From Haematobia irritans (Eukaryota > Arthropoda > Insecta > Diptera > Muscidae), in contig NC_134397.1 in NCBI RefSeq assembly GCF_050003625.1, positions 200,252,899 through 200,316,898 on the forward strand: a DNA stretch of 64,000 nt, given 5' to 3'. The notes below the pieces were generated by a model. It was not told the DNA's origin, made no database searches, and saw only the letters and a list, made by a program, of their open reading frames with translations. This document shows positions 10,613 through 22,670 of this stretch, in pieces. The translations under genes were made by a program, and so were the position numbers. Numbering within the stretch: position 1 is the first letter of the stretch; every line of letters starts with the position of its first letter.

Positions 10613-12917
10613 ATAGAAGTAAAATTTTGACAGAATTTTCTATAGAAATAAAATTTTGACAAAATTTTCTATAGAAGTAAAATTGTCAAAATTTTATTTA
10701 CCAAAATGGAAACGTTCACAAAATATCAAAATGGCATATTCACGGATTCGTCCACGGATGTCCATTATCATGAACAGCTTTCGTTTTTCTTCCATGAAAA
10801 GTTTAAAATTTTAATATTAGACATTCTTATGGCAACTCTGTCTGTTGTACAATAGGCTTAGGCGACTCATTCAGGGGTATTTGGACCCCAAACTGTGCAC
10901 TAATTCATTTTCAATTTTCGATTATAGCTTTGGATTCCTATTAAAGTAGACATAATTTTGTATAGAAATTTTTGAGAAAAAACGGTTGACAAAATTTTCT
11001 ATAGAAATAAAATTTTGACCATATTTTCTAAAGAAATAAAATTTTGACAAAATTTTCTATAGAAGTAAAATTTTGACAGAATTTTCTATAGAAATAAAAT
11101 TTTGACAAAATTTTCTATAGAAGTAAAATTGTCAAAATTTTTTTTCTATAGAAAATGTTGTCAAAATTTTTTTTCTATAGAAATTTTTTTCAAAATTTTA
11201 TTTCTATAGAAAATTTTGTCAAAATTTTATTTCTATAGAAAATTTTGTCAAAATTTTATTTCTATAGAAATTTTTGCCAAAATTTTAATTATATAGAAAA
11301 TATTATCAGAATTTTATTTCTTTAGAAATTATGGTCAAAATTTTATCTCTATAGAAAATTTTGTCAACAGTTTTTTCTATAGAAAATTTTGTCAAAATTT
11401 TTGTTTCTATAGAAAATTTTATTTTAATAGAAAATTTTGTCAAAATTTTATTTTTATAGAAAATTTTGACAAAATTTTATTTCTACAGAAAATTTTGTCA
11501 AAATTTTACTTCTATAGCAAAGGTTGTCAAAATTTTAGTTCTATAGAAACTTTTGTTAAAATTTTACTTCTATAGAAAATTTTGTCAAAGCTTTATTTCT
11601 ATAGAAAATTTTGTCAAAATTTTATTTCTATGGAAATTTTTGTCAAAACTTTTGTTTATATAGAAAATTTCGTCAAAATTTTACTTCTATAGAAAATTTG
11701 ATTTATATAGAAAATTTTATTTACATTTTGACAAAATTTTCTATATAAATCAAATTTTGACAAAATTTTCTATAGAAATAAAACTTTGACAAAATTTTCT
11801 ATAGAAACAAAAATGTTGACAAAAATTTCCATAGAAATAAAATTTTGGCAATATTTTCTATAGAAGTAAAAATTTGACAAAATTTTCTATAGAAATAAAA
11901 TTTTGACAAAGTTTTCTATAGAAATAAAATTTTGACAAAATTTTCCAAAAAAAAAATTGAAAAAAATTCTATATATTAAAATTTTGACAAAATTTTCTAT
12001 ATAATTAAAATTTTGGCAAAAATTTCTATAGAAATAAAATGTTGACAATAATTTCCATAGGAGTAAAATTTTGACAAAATATTCTATAGAAATAAAATTT
12101 TGACAAAATTTTCTATAAGAATAACATTTTAACAACATTTTCTATAGAAACAAAAATTTTGACAAAAATTTCGATAGAAATAAAATTTTGACAAAAATTT
12201 CTTAAAAAAAAATGATTCTATAGAAATAAAATTTTAACCAAATTTTCTAAAGAAATAAAATTTTGACAAAATATTCTAAAGAAATAAAATGTTGACAACA
12301 TTTTCGATAGAAATAAAATTTTGACAAAATTTTCTAAAGAAATAAAATTTTCACAAAATATTCTAAAGAAATAAAATTTTGACAACATTTTCTATAGAAG
12401 TAAAATTTTAACAAAATTTTCTATAGAGGTAAAATTTTGACAAAATTTTTCATAGAAATAAAATTTTGACAAAATTTTATATAGATAAAATCTTGACAAA
12501 ATTTTCTATAGATAAAATCTTGACAAAATTTTTCTTTCGAAATAAAATTTTGATAACATTTTCGATAGAAATAAAATTTTGACAAAATTTTCAATATAAT
12601 TAAAATCTTGGCAAAAATTTCTATAGAAATAAAATTTTGACAAAATTTTCTGTACAAATAAAATTTTAACCAAATTTTCTAAAGAAATAAAATTTTGACA
12701 AAATATTCTAAAGAAATAAAATTTTGATAACATTTTTGATAGAAATAAAATTTTGACAACATTTTCGATAGAAGTAAAATTTTGACAAAATTTTCCATAG
12801 AAATAAAATTTTGACAAAATTTTATATAGATAAAATCTTGACAAAATTTTCTATAGAAAAAAATTTTGAAAAAATTTTCTTTAGAAATAAAATTTTAACA
12901 AAATTTTCTAAAGAAAT
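10613..12917. repeat. 29-bp array that changes orientation twice
   Basis: Canonical forward units (GACAAAATTTTCTATAGAAA + TAAAATTTT, 29 bp) occupy 10613-10696 and about 10960-11118. Units are reversed from about 11130 to 11718 and forward again from 11733 to 12917. The second switch is a perfect 26-bp inverted repeat (11693-11718 with 11733-11758, 14-bp spacer). Repeat E copy 3 interrupts at 10697-10946. Minus-strand open frames (11887-12138, 12421-12844) are a periodicity artefact: 29 bp has no stop in any of the three minus frames and 3 x 29 bp gives a 29-residue pseudo-repeat. Confidence 0.8.
10697..10946 (+). repeat. dispersed repeat E, copy 3
   Basis: Starts ACCAAAATGGAAACGTTCAC and extends to GATTCCTATTAAAGTA. 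Its first 160 bp repeat the 3' part of copy 2, so copies 2 and 3 look like one element duplicated together with array sequence. Confidence 0.55.
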
Positions 12918-13072
12918 ATTTTTTTTGTTTTGTTATTGTTGGTTTTGTTCTTTAAGCATTGTTGTTGTCTTTTATTGCAGCTTAAAACCATACATTGACT
13001 AAACTACCAGTGTAGCTTAACCAACAGAGGAAAAGAATGTTTGTCAAATTTATTTGGGCAAAGCCCTATAGA

Positions 13073-13126
13073 CTGCAAGATGGTTGGATGGACGCACGTT
13101 TCCTCATCAGCATCCTCTACTTGCAG
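13073..13126 (-). pseudogene. broken hammerhead ribozyme (stem II deleted)
   Basis: Minus-strand counterpart of the fold at 13403-13471. CTGCAAG, GGATG, CTGATGA, GAAACG, GTCCATCC and CTTGCAG are all present. The 15 bp that form most of stem II are missing, so CTGATGAG runs directly into GAAAC. The deletion is flanked by GGAA/GAA microhomology. It should not self-cleave. Confidence 0.65.
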
Positions 13127-13402
13127 CAAAACTATCAACCAATTATCAGAATAAATTCAGGCAACAATAACAAAACAAAACAAATGGAAAAAGAAGAGGA
13201 GGCACGCTCAAAATAAACCCAGCCATGTGAATTCAAATCGATGATTTGACAGTGGCATAGGAAAAGAGATATGTTTGTTTCGAATTTATTTCGGCATAAG
13301 CCGGCTATCAATGTAAAACCTTTTTTCGGAGGGTTCAAGTGTGGTTTTTGTTGGGTTTAATAAACTGCCTGAATTTATTCTGATAATTGGTTGATAGTTT
13401 TG

Positions 13403-13471
13403 CTGCAAGTAGAGGATGCTGATGAGGAATGTGGTAATTCCGAAACGTGCGTCCATCCAACCATCTTGCAG
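13403..13471 (+). ncRNA. type I hammerhead ribozyme (Penelope-type)
   Basis: All conserved parts are in order. The 5' stem I strands are CTGCAAG (13403-13409) and GGATG (13414-13418). The core CTGATGA is at 13419-13425. Stem II is GGAAT/ATTCC with loop GTGGTA (13426-13441). GAAA is at 13442-13445. A short stem III of two to three pairs follows and closes at GTC. Predicted cleavage is after C13453, then CATCC (13454-13458) and CTTGCAG (13465-13471) complete stem I. The TAGA/AACCAT internal loop in stem I is placed to contact loop II. Short stem III and this topology are known from Penelope-like elements. Activity is untested. Confidence 0.8.
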
Positions 13472-13584
13472 TCTATAGGGCTTTGCCCAAATAAATTTGA
13501 CAAACATTCTTTTCCTCTGTTGGTTAAGCTACACTGGTAGTTTAGTCAATGTATGGTTTTAAGCTGCAATAAAAGACAACAACA

Positions 13585-14943
13585 AATAAAATTTTGACAA
13601 AATATTCTGAAGAAGTAAAATGTTGACAACATTTTCGATAGAAATAAAATTTTAACCAAATTTTCTAAAGAAATAAAATTTTGACAAAATATTCTAAAGA
13701 AATAACATTTTGACAACATTTTCGATAGAAATAAAATTTTGACAACATTTTCGATAGAAATAAAATTTTGACAAAATTTTCTAAAGAAATAAAATTTTGA
13801 CAAAATTTTCTATAGAAGTAAAATTGTAACAAAATTTTCTATAGAAGTAAAATTTTGACAAACTTTTCCATAGAAATAAAATTTTGACAAAATGTTATAT
13901 AGATAAAATCTTGACAAAATTTTCTATAGAAAAATATGTTTTAAAAATTTTTCTTTAGAAATAAAATTTTAACCCAATTTTCTAAAAAAATAAAATTTTG
14001 ACAAAATATTGTAAAGAAATAAAATTTTTATAACATTTTCGAAATTTTGACAACATTTTCTATAGAAATAAAATTTTGACAAAATTTTCTATAGAAGTAA
14101 AATTTTGACAAAATTTTCCATAGAAATAAAATTTTGACAAAATTTTATATAGATAAAATCTTGACAAAATTTTCTATAGAAAAAAATTTTGAAAAAATTT
14201 TCTTTAGAAATAAAATTTTAACCAAATTTTCTAATGAAACAAAATTTTGACAAAATATTCTAAAGAAATAAAATGTTGACAACATTTTCGATAGAAATAA
14301 AATTTTAACCAAATTTTCTAAAGAAATAAAATTTTGACAAAATATTCTAAAGAAATAAAATTTTGACAACATTTTCGATAGAAATGAAATTTTGACAACA
14401 TTTTCGATAAAAAATAAATTTTTGACAAAATTTTCTAAAAAAATAAAATTTTGACAACATTTTCTATAGAAGTAAAATTGTAACAAAATTTTCCATAGAA
14501 ATAAAATTTTGACAAAATTTTATATAGATAAAATCTTGACAAAATTTTCTATAGAAAAAAATGTTAAAAAATTTTTCTTTAGAAATAAAATTTTAACGAA
14601 ATTTTCTAGAGAAATATAATTTTGACAAAATATTGTAAAGAAATAAAATTTTGATAACATTTTCGATAGAAATAAAATTTTGACAAAATTTTCTATATAA
14701 TTAAAATCTTGGGAAAAATTTCTATAGAAATAAAATTTTGACAACATTTTCTATAGAAATAAAATTTTGACAAAATTTTCTGTACAAATAAAATTTTAAC
14801 CAAATTTTCTAAAGAAATAAAATTTTGACAAAATATTCTGAAGAAATAAAATTTTGACAACATTTTCTATTGAAATAAAATTTTGACAAAATTTTCTATA
14901 TAATTAAAATTTTGACAAAATATTCTAAAGAAATAAAATTTTG
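13585..14943 (+). repeat. 29-bp array continuing after the Penelope-type insertion
   Basis: Units resume in phase. Many carry CTAAAG or CGATAG in place of CTATAG. Blocks such as TTTTATATAGATAAAATCTT recur near 13890, 14140 and 14518, with a spacing of roughly 250-380 bp. That points to a higher-order repeat. Minus-strand frames here are periodicity artefacts. Confidence 0.75.
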
Positions 14944-15316
14944 ACTTCTGGAGCCTCATGGACAAACAATTTTCATCCGCTTGCATTTTGGCGCTCTAAT
15001 GTGCACCCTCAAAAAAATCGCGTCTGTAACATATACTCTGAAACATGTTCTGCTCTAAGCATATATATTTTCAGAATTTATTCAAACACAAAATTGTTTG
15101 TCATAATTAATTCCAGTTGCTTACATTTGTTTGCTTGCATCTAAATGTCTAGTAGAAGACAATGCTAAGAAGTATTAAGATACCATGCCATCGGCAACCA
15201 TTACAACAATTCAAGTAATTCTATTGTAGATGACAGTCTTTAGTAGAACTTTCTACGCAATCCATGGTGGAGGGTACATAAAATTCGGACTGGTCGAATT
15301 TCGGCCGCATATGATT
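14944..15316 (-). mobile_element. INE-1-like fragment, split
   Basis: TTCTGGAGCCTCATGG at 14944 and TTCATCCGCTTG are unit sequence of subfamily 2. The head (CAATCCATGGTGGAGGGTAC) sits at 15259-15278. Element C fragment 15004-15150 lies between. Degenerate. Confidence 0.45.
15004..15150. mobile_element. element C fragment
   Basis: CACCCTCAAAAAAATCGCG followed by AACATAT- and TTTTCAGAATTTATTC matches the right-end region of element C at 16649 onward. Confidence 0.45.
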
Positions 15317-16075
15317 GTTCTTCACTTATGTTACATTTACTTAATTACGTTTTATGTGTATGTGTTTTTTATAACATTTCATAGAAATATATCGTATTTT
15401 CCAGTTTCACTTAAACCTCAATCCAATCATAAATTTTGAATGGTGCCATTCATAGAGTGATGGAATCGAAGCAATTTATTTTGTTTTTGCTCCTGATGGA
15501 ATTCATATTTGACCACAACAGATAAAATGGTCAGTTTTTAAATGTAAAGAGAGTACACGCAAAAACGGAGGCATTTTTCAATTGCAATATAATTTAACAA
15601 CAATGTTAATGGAAATAACACTGGGCATTCACTTTAGGCCACTATTTGTATGTAGAAACTATATGAAGTCAAAACGAGGTGGTAGACGAATACACAGAAA
15701 TCTATATATGTACGTGCAGAGAAGATAAAAGTTTGTGGTTAATGTAGTCGATTTAGTAAATAGGGAATGTAATCAGAACTGAAAGGAAAGAAAGGCTTAG
15801 TTTGGTTTATTATTAAACATTTAGCTTCTCCGGGATGATGAGGTATCTACATACAACTATTCTTCAAAACATTATTAACGTTCTTCGGTTTACTAAAAAA
15901 ATCCCATAGAAACGATAGGTGGTACTTTGATCAAAATTCGATACCCCTTTGTTTCATATACTTGCGTAACGAGGTACAGTAACTGAACTGTCATTCGATC
16001 CCATTTCATAAATCAATATACCTGAACCCATTTAACTATCTCGACATTTCAGTTGTACACCTGATTAAAACTCAA
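15317..16075. other. unassigned sequence
   Basis: No gene or clear repeat found. ACACGCAAAAACGGAGG at 15553 resembles the end sequence of several AT-rich elements in this window. Confidence 0.3.
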
Positions 16076-16265
16076 CAAGTATATACGGCCGAATGCATGG
16101 CGAGGACGAATCTTATGTTCCCTTCACCATCGATTGCGTACAAAGTTCTAATAAAGTGTGTCATCCACAATCGAAGGTATAGTTTTATTTCTTAACATTG
16201 TATTCTAAATTGTAACTTAGTCCATTGAGTCTATGTTAGATAAACAAGGCCAATTCAATTCTTAA
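16076..16265 (+). mobile_element. INE-1-like head fragment
   Basis: AACAAGTATATACGGCCG (16075-16092), CGAATCTTATGTTCCCTTC and GTCATCCACAATCGAAGG identify the 5' head of the 42.1-kb element. The repeats and tail are absent. Confidence 0.55.
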
Positions 16266-16648
16266 TCGGTTTATATACACTGAAAAAATATTGACTGTGC
16301 AACCTAAAAATTTTAGGAAACGCAATTTACACAATATACGAGACAAATTTCTTTAAAATAATGAATATGAATAAATAAAAACAAGTTTATAATGTTTGCT
16401 TCAAAATTGTTTATTAAATATAGGACACGTATCTTGGAAATTTGCGACAAATCGAGCAAATTTTTTGGTAATTTTTTTTTTTGTTACAAATTATTTTCAA
16501 CTTTTGTATCCTTAGGATGGATATTCATGTTCCAAATGCTCGAAAAATAAAAGTGAGAGTTCAGTCACCATGAAAAAAAATACTAAATACACAAGTAATA
16601 AAACTGAGTGAGAGATCTATGTGAAGGTTAACCATCTTCATCAGTTGT
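16266..16648. other. unassigned AT-rich sequence
   Basis: Starts with TACACTGAAAAAATA, a possible element end. Nothing else recognised. Confidence 0.3.
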
Positions 16649-17162
16649 ACCCCTCAAAAAAGTTGCCAAACATACTCTTCTCCCAAACATATTCTACTCC
16701 CAAACATATTCTGCTTCAAGCAATTATATTTTCAGAATTTGTGCAAATAAAAAATTGTTTGTACTGTGCAACATTTTTTATGTTTATGAATGCCCCACAT
16801 TTATCAACATAAAAAATATGACTCTCAAGCAAAGCACCATTCTCATTTAATTTGCTCACTGTGTTACGTTGATGTCTTTCGTTATCTATATCCGTCGCCA
16901 TCTTTATCTTTTTTTTCTCTATTCTCTCTTGCACTATCTGACGTTTCTAAACATATAAATGTTTATACGAAAATTCAAAATTAATATATGTTTGTATCCA
17001 GAGATATTATATTTGAGAAAATGTGATGTCCAAAACATAATATGTTCGAACATATTAACATATATGTTCCAAACATGTTATACTAGTTTATGAACATTAT
17101 ATACTTGCACTAAATAATAATTTTTACACCGAAACATGAAAAACAGTCTTTTTCGTCCGTGT
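16649..17162 (-). mobile_element. element C, copy 2
   Basis: Left ACCCCTCAAAAAAGTTGCC, right AACAGTCTTTTTCGTCCGTG. Internally rich in AACATAT words, including AACATATTAACATATATGTT near 17057. Read on the minus strand it parallels 5419-5780, including a shared ACGAAAGAYATCAACRTAACACAG block. It lacks the tRNA-bearing core of copy 1, which argues that the core is an insertion or optional module. Confidence 0.5.
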
Positions 17163-17680
17163 ATATTTATGGGATATATTGTTCGAATCAGTAAAGAACA
17201 ATGATTAGGGGGATACATGATTTGAAAAGATTTTACAATTGCAGTATTAAGTTTAGCTGAGTAAATTGATATATTAGCGCTTGGGCCCCAAAATAAAATC
17301 CTGTCTCCGTTCCTAGTCCTAAACTCCATTTGCATCCTATCGTATGCTGTGGAAAGATGAATAAACTATTATACTGAACCGACTTCGAAAAAATGCCCAA
17401 AACAATTGAAAAAATCCCCACACATTTATGGAGTTTCCCCATCAAACCAACGAGTCCCTAACTCAAAAATGGAAAAATCCCCTATATTGGCAACACAGGT
17501 CGGAACAAAGAAATCGAGATTTTAACTAATCGGCTTTTTATAAAAAAAACTGGCACCGTTGCCTCAGTAGGTAGAATTCTACCAAAACTGCAAGATTTTT
17601 TACACTTTAGTAGATTGATAAAATTCCTGATGTTTTGGTACATTTTGAAAAATATTCCTCTCCAACTATGAGATACTTGA
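17163..17680. other. unassigned, then array head
   Basis: 17163-17560 shows no recognised feature. About 17565-17680 (CTACCAAAACTGCAAG, then ATTCCTCTCCAACTATGAGA) is the head sequence that also borders the 29-bp arrays at 8662, 19730, 21735, 22170 and 22680. Confidence 0.4.
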
Positions 17681-20140
17681 ATCTTTTATATGAATAACAT
17701 TTTGCCAAAATTTTCTATAGAAATGAAAATCGACAAAATTTTCTAAAGGAATAAATTTTTTACAAAATTTTCTATAGAAATAAAAGTCGACAAAATTTTT
17801 TATAGAAATAAAATTTTGACAACATTTTCTATAGAAATAAAATTGTGACAAAATTTGGTATAGAAAAAAAAATTGACAAAATTTTCTATAGAAAAAAATT
17901 TTTACAAAATTTTCTATAGAAAAAAATTTTTACAAAATTTTCTATAGAAAAAAATTTTTACAAAATTTTCTATAGAAATAAAATTTTGACAAAATTTTCT
18001 ATAGAAATAAAATTTTAACAAAATGTTGTAAAGAAATAAAATGTTGACAAAATTGTCTATAGAAATCAAATGTTGGCAAAATTTTATATACAAATAAAAC
18101 TTTGACGAAATTTTCTGTAGAAATAAAATTTTGACAAAATTTTCTGTAGAAATAAAATTTTGACAATATTTTCTGTAGAAATAAAATTTTGACAAAATTT
18201 TCTATAAAAATAAAAGTCGACAAAATTTTCTATAGAAACAAAATTTTAATAAAATGGTCTATAGAAACAAAATTTTACAAAATATTATATAGAAATAAAA
18301 TTTTGATAAAATCTCCTATAGAAATAAAATTTTGACAACAATTTCTATAGAAATAAAATTGTAAAAAATTTTCTATAGAAATAAAATTGTGACAACATTT
18401 TCTATAGAAATAAAATTTTGACAAAATTTTCTATAAAAATAAAATTTTAACAAAATGTTGTAAAGAAATAAAATTTTAACAAAATGTTGTAAAGAAATAA
18501 AATGTTGACAAAATTGTCTAAAGAAATCAAATATTGACAAAATTTTATATATAAATAAAATTTTGACAAAATTTTCTGTAGAAATAAATTTTTTACAAAA
18601 TTTTCTGCAGAAATAAAATTGTGACAAAATTTTCTATAGAAATAATATTTTGACAAAATTTTCTATAGAAATACAATTTTGACAAAATTTTCTATAGAAA
18701 TAAAATTGTGACAAAATTTTCTATAAAATTTTGACAAAATTTTCTATAGAAATAAAATTTTGATAAAATCTCCTATAGAAATAAAATTTTGACAATATTT
18801 TCTATAGAAATAAAATTGTAACAAAATTTTCTATAAAAATAAAATTTTGAAAAAAATTTTCTATAGAAATAAAGTTTTGACAAAATTTTCTATAGAAATA
18901 AAACTGTGACAAAATTTTCTATAGAAATAAAATTTTGACAAAATTTTCTATAGAAATAAAATTTTAACAAAATGTTGTAATGAAATGAAATGTTGACAAA
19001 ATTGTCTAAAGAAGTCAAATATTGACAAAATTTTATATATAAATAAAATTTTGACAAAATTTTCTGTAGAAATAAATTTTTGACAAAATTTTCTGCATAA
19101 ATAAAATTGTGACAAAATTTTCTGCAGAAATAAAATTTTTACAAAATTTGCTATAAAAATAAAAGTCGACAAAATTTTCTATAGAAATACAATTTTGACA
19201 AAATTTACTATTGCAAATAAAATTTTGACAACATTTTCTACAGAAAAAAAATTTTAACAAAATTTTCTATAAAAGTAAAATTTTGTATAGAAATAAAGTT
19301 TTGACAAAATTTTCTATAGAAATAAAATTTTGACAAAATTTTCTATAGAAATAAAATTTTGACAAAATTTTCTATAGAAAGAAATTTTTAACAAAATGTT
19401 GTAAAGAAATAAAATGTTGACAAAATTGTCTAAAGAAATCATATATTGACAAAATTTTATATATAAATAAAATTTTGACAAAATTTTCTGTAGAAATAAA
19501 ATTTTGACAAAATTTTCTGCAGAAATAAAATTGTGACAAAATTTTCTGTAGAAATAAAATTTTTACAAAATTTGCTATAAAAATAAAAGTCGACAAAATT
19601 TTTTTATAGAAATACAATTTTCACAAAATTCTCTATAGAAATTAATTGTGACAAAATTTTCTATAGAAATAAAATTTTGATAAAATTTCCTACAGAAATA
19701 AAATTTTGACAAAATTTAAATTTTGTAAAGCATTCCTCCCGCTATGAGATACTTGAATATTTTATATGTATAAAATTTTGGCAAAATTTTCTATATAAAT
19801 AGAATTGTGACAAAAATTTTTATACGAATAAAATTTGACAAAAAATTTTATAGTAATAAAATTTTGAAATTTTCTATAGAAATAAAATTTGACCAAATTT
19901 TTTATAGAAATAAAATTTTGACCAACTTTTTTTTTATAGAAATAAATTGTTGACAAAATTTCCTATAGAAATAAAATGTTGACAAAATTTTCTATAGAAA
20001 TAAAATGTTGACAAAATTTTCTATAGAAATAACATTTTGAAAAAAATTTTCTATAGAAATATAGTTTTGACAAAATTTTCTATAGAAATAAAATTTTAAC
20101 AAAAATTTCTATAAAATAAAATTTTAACAAAATTTTTCTC
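17681..20140 (+). repeat. 29-bp array with higher-order repeats
   Basis: About 2.4 kb of forward 29-bp units. A distinctive block (AAAATGTTGTAAAGAAAT, then TTTTATATAYAAATAAA, then TTTTCTGTAGAAATAAA) recurs near 18022, 18452/18481, 18969 and 19395. Sub-arrays of roughly 430-490 bp were therefore duplicated as blocks. Minus-strand frames of 60-93 codons are artefacts of the period. Confidence 0.8.
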
Positions 20141-21204
20141 TTTCATATAACTAAAGCAAACGAATCTTTCTCATATTGGGGAAATTTTAACAAACACGTA
20201 ATAATTTCCACGAACTACAATACAAATAAATTGGTTTTGGCGCCCTCTTGACTTAACTAATGTTTTCCCAGGCTATGGAGTTTAATACTTTACTCTGAAG
20301 CTCGATATATATGAGCTTTCCACTCAGGAGCTAATTATTATAAATAATGCATAATGTTGGTATAATCTCAGACAAATGTTGACTATCTTCATCTCGTGCA
20401 TTCGATGGGTAATTAAATTCGAATCCATTATTTATTGATTGGAGGACATTGCAATAATATGACTTGATTTATATTTAATCCATCAACTCTTCTATTGAAC
20501 ATGTCGGTCATGTAAAGACATCCTCGGGCAATACTATGTTACACTAGTTGCACATCAATTGCTTCATTATTAATACAAATAAAAGCAATCATAACCAATC
20601 CACATTTCTAGAGTCATAAATGTGAACAACATTTTCATCTGGGAATACTTGTTATGAATTGAATGAAGGATAATGATTCGAGAGTAATTTTTGCAATTAT
20701 TTTTATTTACTGTAAATAAATTGAAGATGTTTTATGAAGAATATGTGATTGATATTTGACTTGAAGGATTTCTCATTGATTGGTTTGTAGTTTTACTGTG
20801 CCACCATGTGCAGTAGATATTAGAATTTATGGAATTCACTTTTCATTTCGAAAGTTATGTGAAATTACCCAATTTGCAGTGTAGATGTTTTCTCTTGGAC
20901 TGAAAAAAGTTACCAAACAGCTATTGAGTAGACAATCCTAAATATCGTCTTACCGAAGAATGGTGTTCAAGTTGGTTATGAAGCCCCTCTGTTTTTGGGG
21001 GCACATATCATTGTGAAGAACATCTCTCTCATCATATAATGCAAGATGACCCATAGAATGAAGTTAACCAAGTTTTGTCAGAGACTCTAAATTTTTTGAA
21101 TTGGCAGCCAATTATTCTATAAAAAATCAAATTAAAGATATCCGAACCACTTTGAGATTAACTATACTACCAATCTGGCTATCTAAATTTCATTTTACTC
21201 ATCT
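20141..21204. other. unassigned sequence
   Basis: Mixed-complexity DNA between two arrays of opposite orientation. No frame, RNA or repeat recognised. It could be old single-copy sequence. Confidence 0.35.
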
Positions 21205-21410
21205 CAGTTCAGCATGCCTATGGGAATTTTTGGTAAAACATCGAAATATTATTCTCAGACCCCTATAGATATATTCTGGGTCGTGGTGAAATTCTGAGCC
21301 GACTTAACGATTCCTCTGTTAAAATCACGCTAAGTTCCAAACGAAAACGGGTCCCCACTTGAAACATGCTATTACAAGTAACTGTTATTGATGTAGGTCG
21401 GATGGTATTG
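21205..21410 (-). mobile_element. INE-1-like tail fragment
   Basis: GGGTCGTGGTGAAATTCTGA (21279-21298) and CATCGAAATATT (21240), with GATGTAGGTCGGATGG at 21391, are the reverse of the tail region at 43520-43700. Confidence 0.55.
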
Positions 21411-21419
21411 CAAATTTGC

Positions 21420-22670
21420 AAAATTTTGTAAAAATTTTATTTCTATAGAAAATTTTGTCAAAATTGTATTTCTATTGAAAATTTTGTCAAAATTTTATTT
21501 TTATAGAAAATTTTGTCAAAATTGTATTTCTATTGAAAATTTTGTGAAAAATTTATTTTTATAGAAAATTTTGTCAAAATTTTATTTTTATAGAAAATGT
21601 TTGCAAAATTTTATTTCTATAGAAAATTTTTGCAAAATTTTATTTCTATAGAAAATTTTGTCAAACTTTTATTTCTATAAAAAATGTTGCCAAAAGTTTT
21701 ATTTCTATAGAAAATTTTGTCAAAATTTTATTTCTATAGATATGTTTGTGAGATGTCTCTTAGTTGGAGAGGAATATTTTGCAAATTTCGCCAAAATTTT
21801 ATTTCTATAGAAAAATTTGCCAAAATTTTATTTCTATACAAAATTTTGTCAAAATTTTATTTCCATAGAAAGTTTTGTCAACATTTTATTTCCATAGAAA
21901 ATTTTGTCAAAATTTTATTTTTATAGAAAATTTTGTTTCTATAGAAAATTTTGTCAAACTTTTATTTCTATAGAAAATTTTGCCAAAAGTTTTATTTCTA
22001 TAGAAAATTTTGTCAAAATTTTATTTCTATCGAAAATGTTATCAAAATTTTATTTCTTTACAATATTTTGTCAAAATTTTATTTTTTTAGAAAATTTGGT
22101 TAAAATTTTATTTCTAAAGAAAAATTTTTCAACATTTTGTTCTATAGAAAATTTTGTCAAAATTGTATTTCAATAGATTTGTTTGTGAGGCGCCTCGTAG
22201 TTGGAGAGGAATATTTTGCAAATTTCGCCAAAATTTTATTTCTATAGAAAAGTTTGTCAAAATTTTAGTTCTATAGAAAATTTTGTCAACATTTTATTTC
22301 TATACAAAATTTTGTCAAAATTTTATTTCCATAGAAAATTTTGTCAAAATTTTATTTTTATAGAAAATTTTTGCAAAATTTTATTTCTATAGAAAATTTT
22401 TGAAAAATTCTATTTCTATAGAAAATTTTGTCAAACTTTTATTTCTATAGAAAATTTGGCCAAAAGTTTTATTTCTATATTAAATTTTGTCAAAATTTTA
22501 TTTCTATAGAAAATTTTATCAAAATTTTACTTCTATAGAAAATTTTGTCAAAATTTTATTTCTATAGAAAAGTTTGTCAAAATTTTATTTCTATAGAAAA
22601 TTTTGTCAAAATTTTATTTCTTTAGAAAATGTTGTCAACATTTTATTTCCATAGATTTTTTTGTTTGTGA
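21420..22670 (-). repeat. 29-bp array, reverse orientation, with repeated heads
   Basis: Units read ATTTCTATAGAAAATTTTGT on the plus strand. The array head (TTGGAGAGGAATATTTTGCA) occurs at 21764 and 22203, with a diverged copy near 22685. The array is thus about three blocks of roughly 440-480 bp, each starting with a head. Plus-strand open frames (21717-22392) are artefacts. Confidence 0.8.

Larger units (their letters stand above)
12918..13584. mobile_element. inverted pair of Penelope-type terminal repeats
   Basis: The left arm (12960-13161, reversed) and right arm (13367-13586, forward) are near-identical inverted copies of about 200-220 bp separated by about 205 bp. The arms share GGTTAAGCTACACTGGTAGT and the motif GGTAATTCCGAAACG, the latter only in the right arm. 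The right arm carries a hammerhead fold. Inverted or partial terminal repeats with hammerheads are typical of Penelope-like elements, so the family call is an inference from that. The element interrupts a 29-bp array unit: ...AAGAAATA before it, ATAAAATTTTG after it. Confidence 0.6.

Noticed and set aside
11887..12844. Several minus-strand open frames of 78-112 codons rich in Phe, Ile, Lys and Cys-Gln-Asn-Phe
   Set aside because: They lie wholly in 29-bp tandem repeats. The unit has no stop in any minus frame, so a 29-residue pseudo-repeat appears automatically. The same applies to frames in 13.5-14.8, 17.6-20, 21.7-22.4, 34.2 and 37-39.7 kb.
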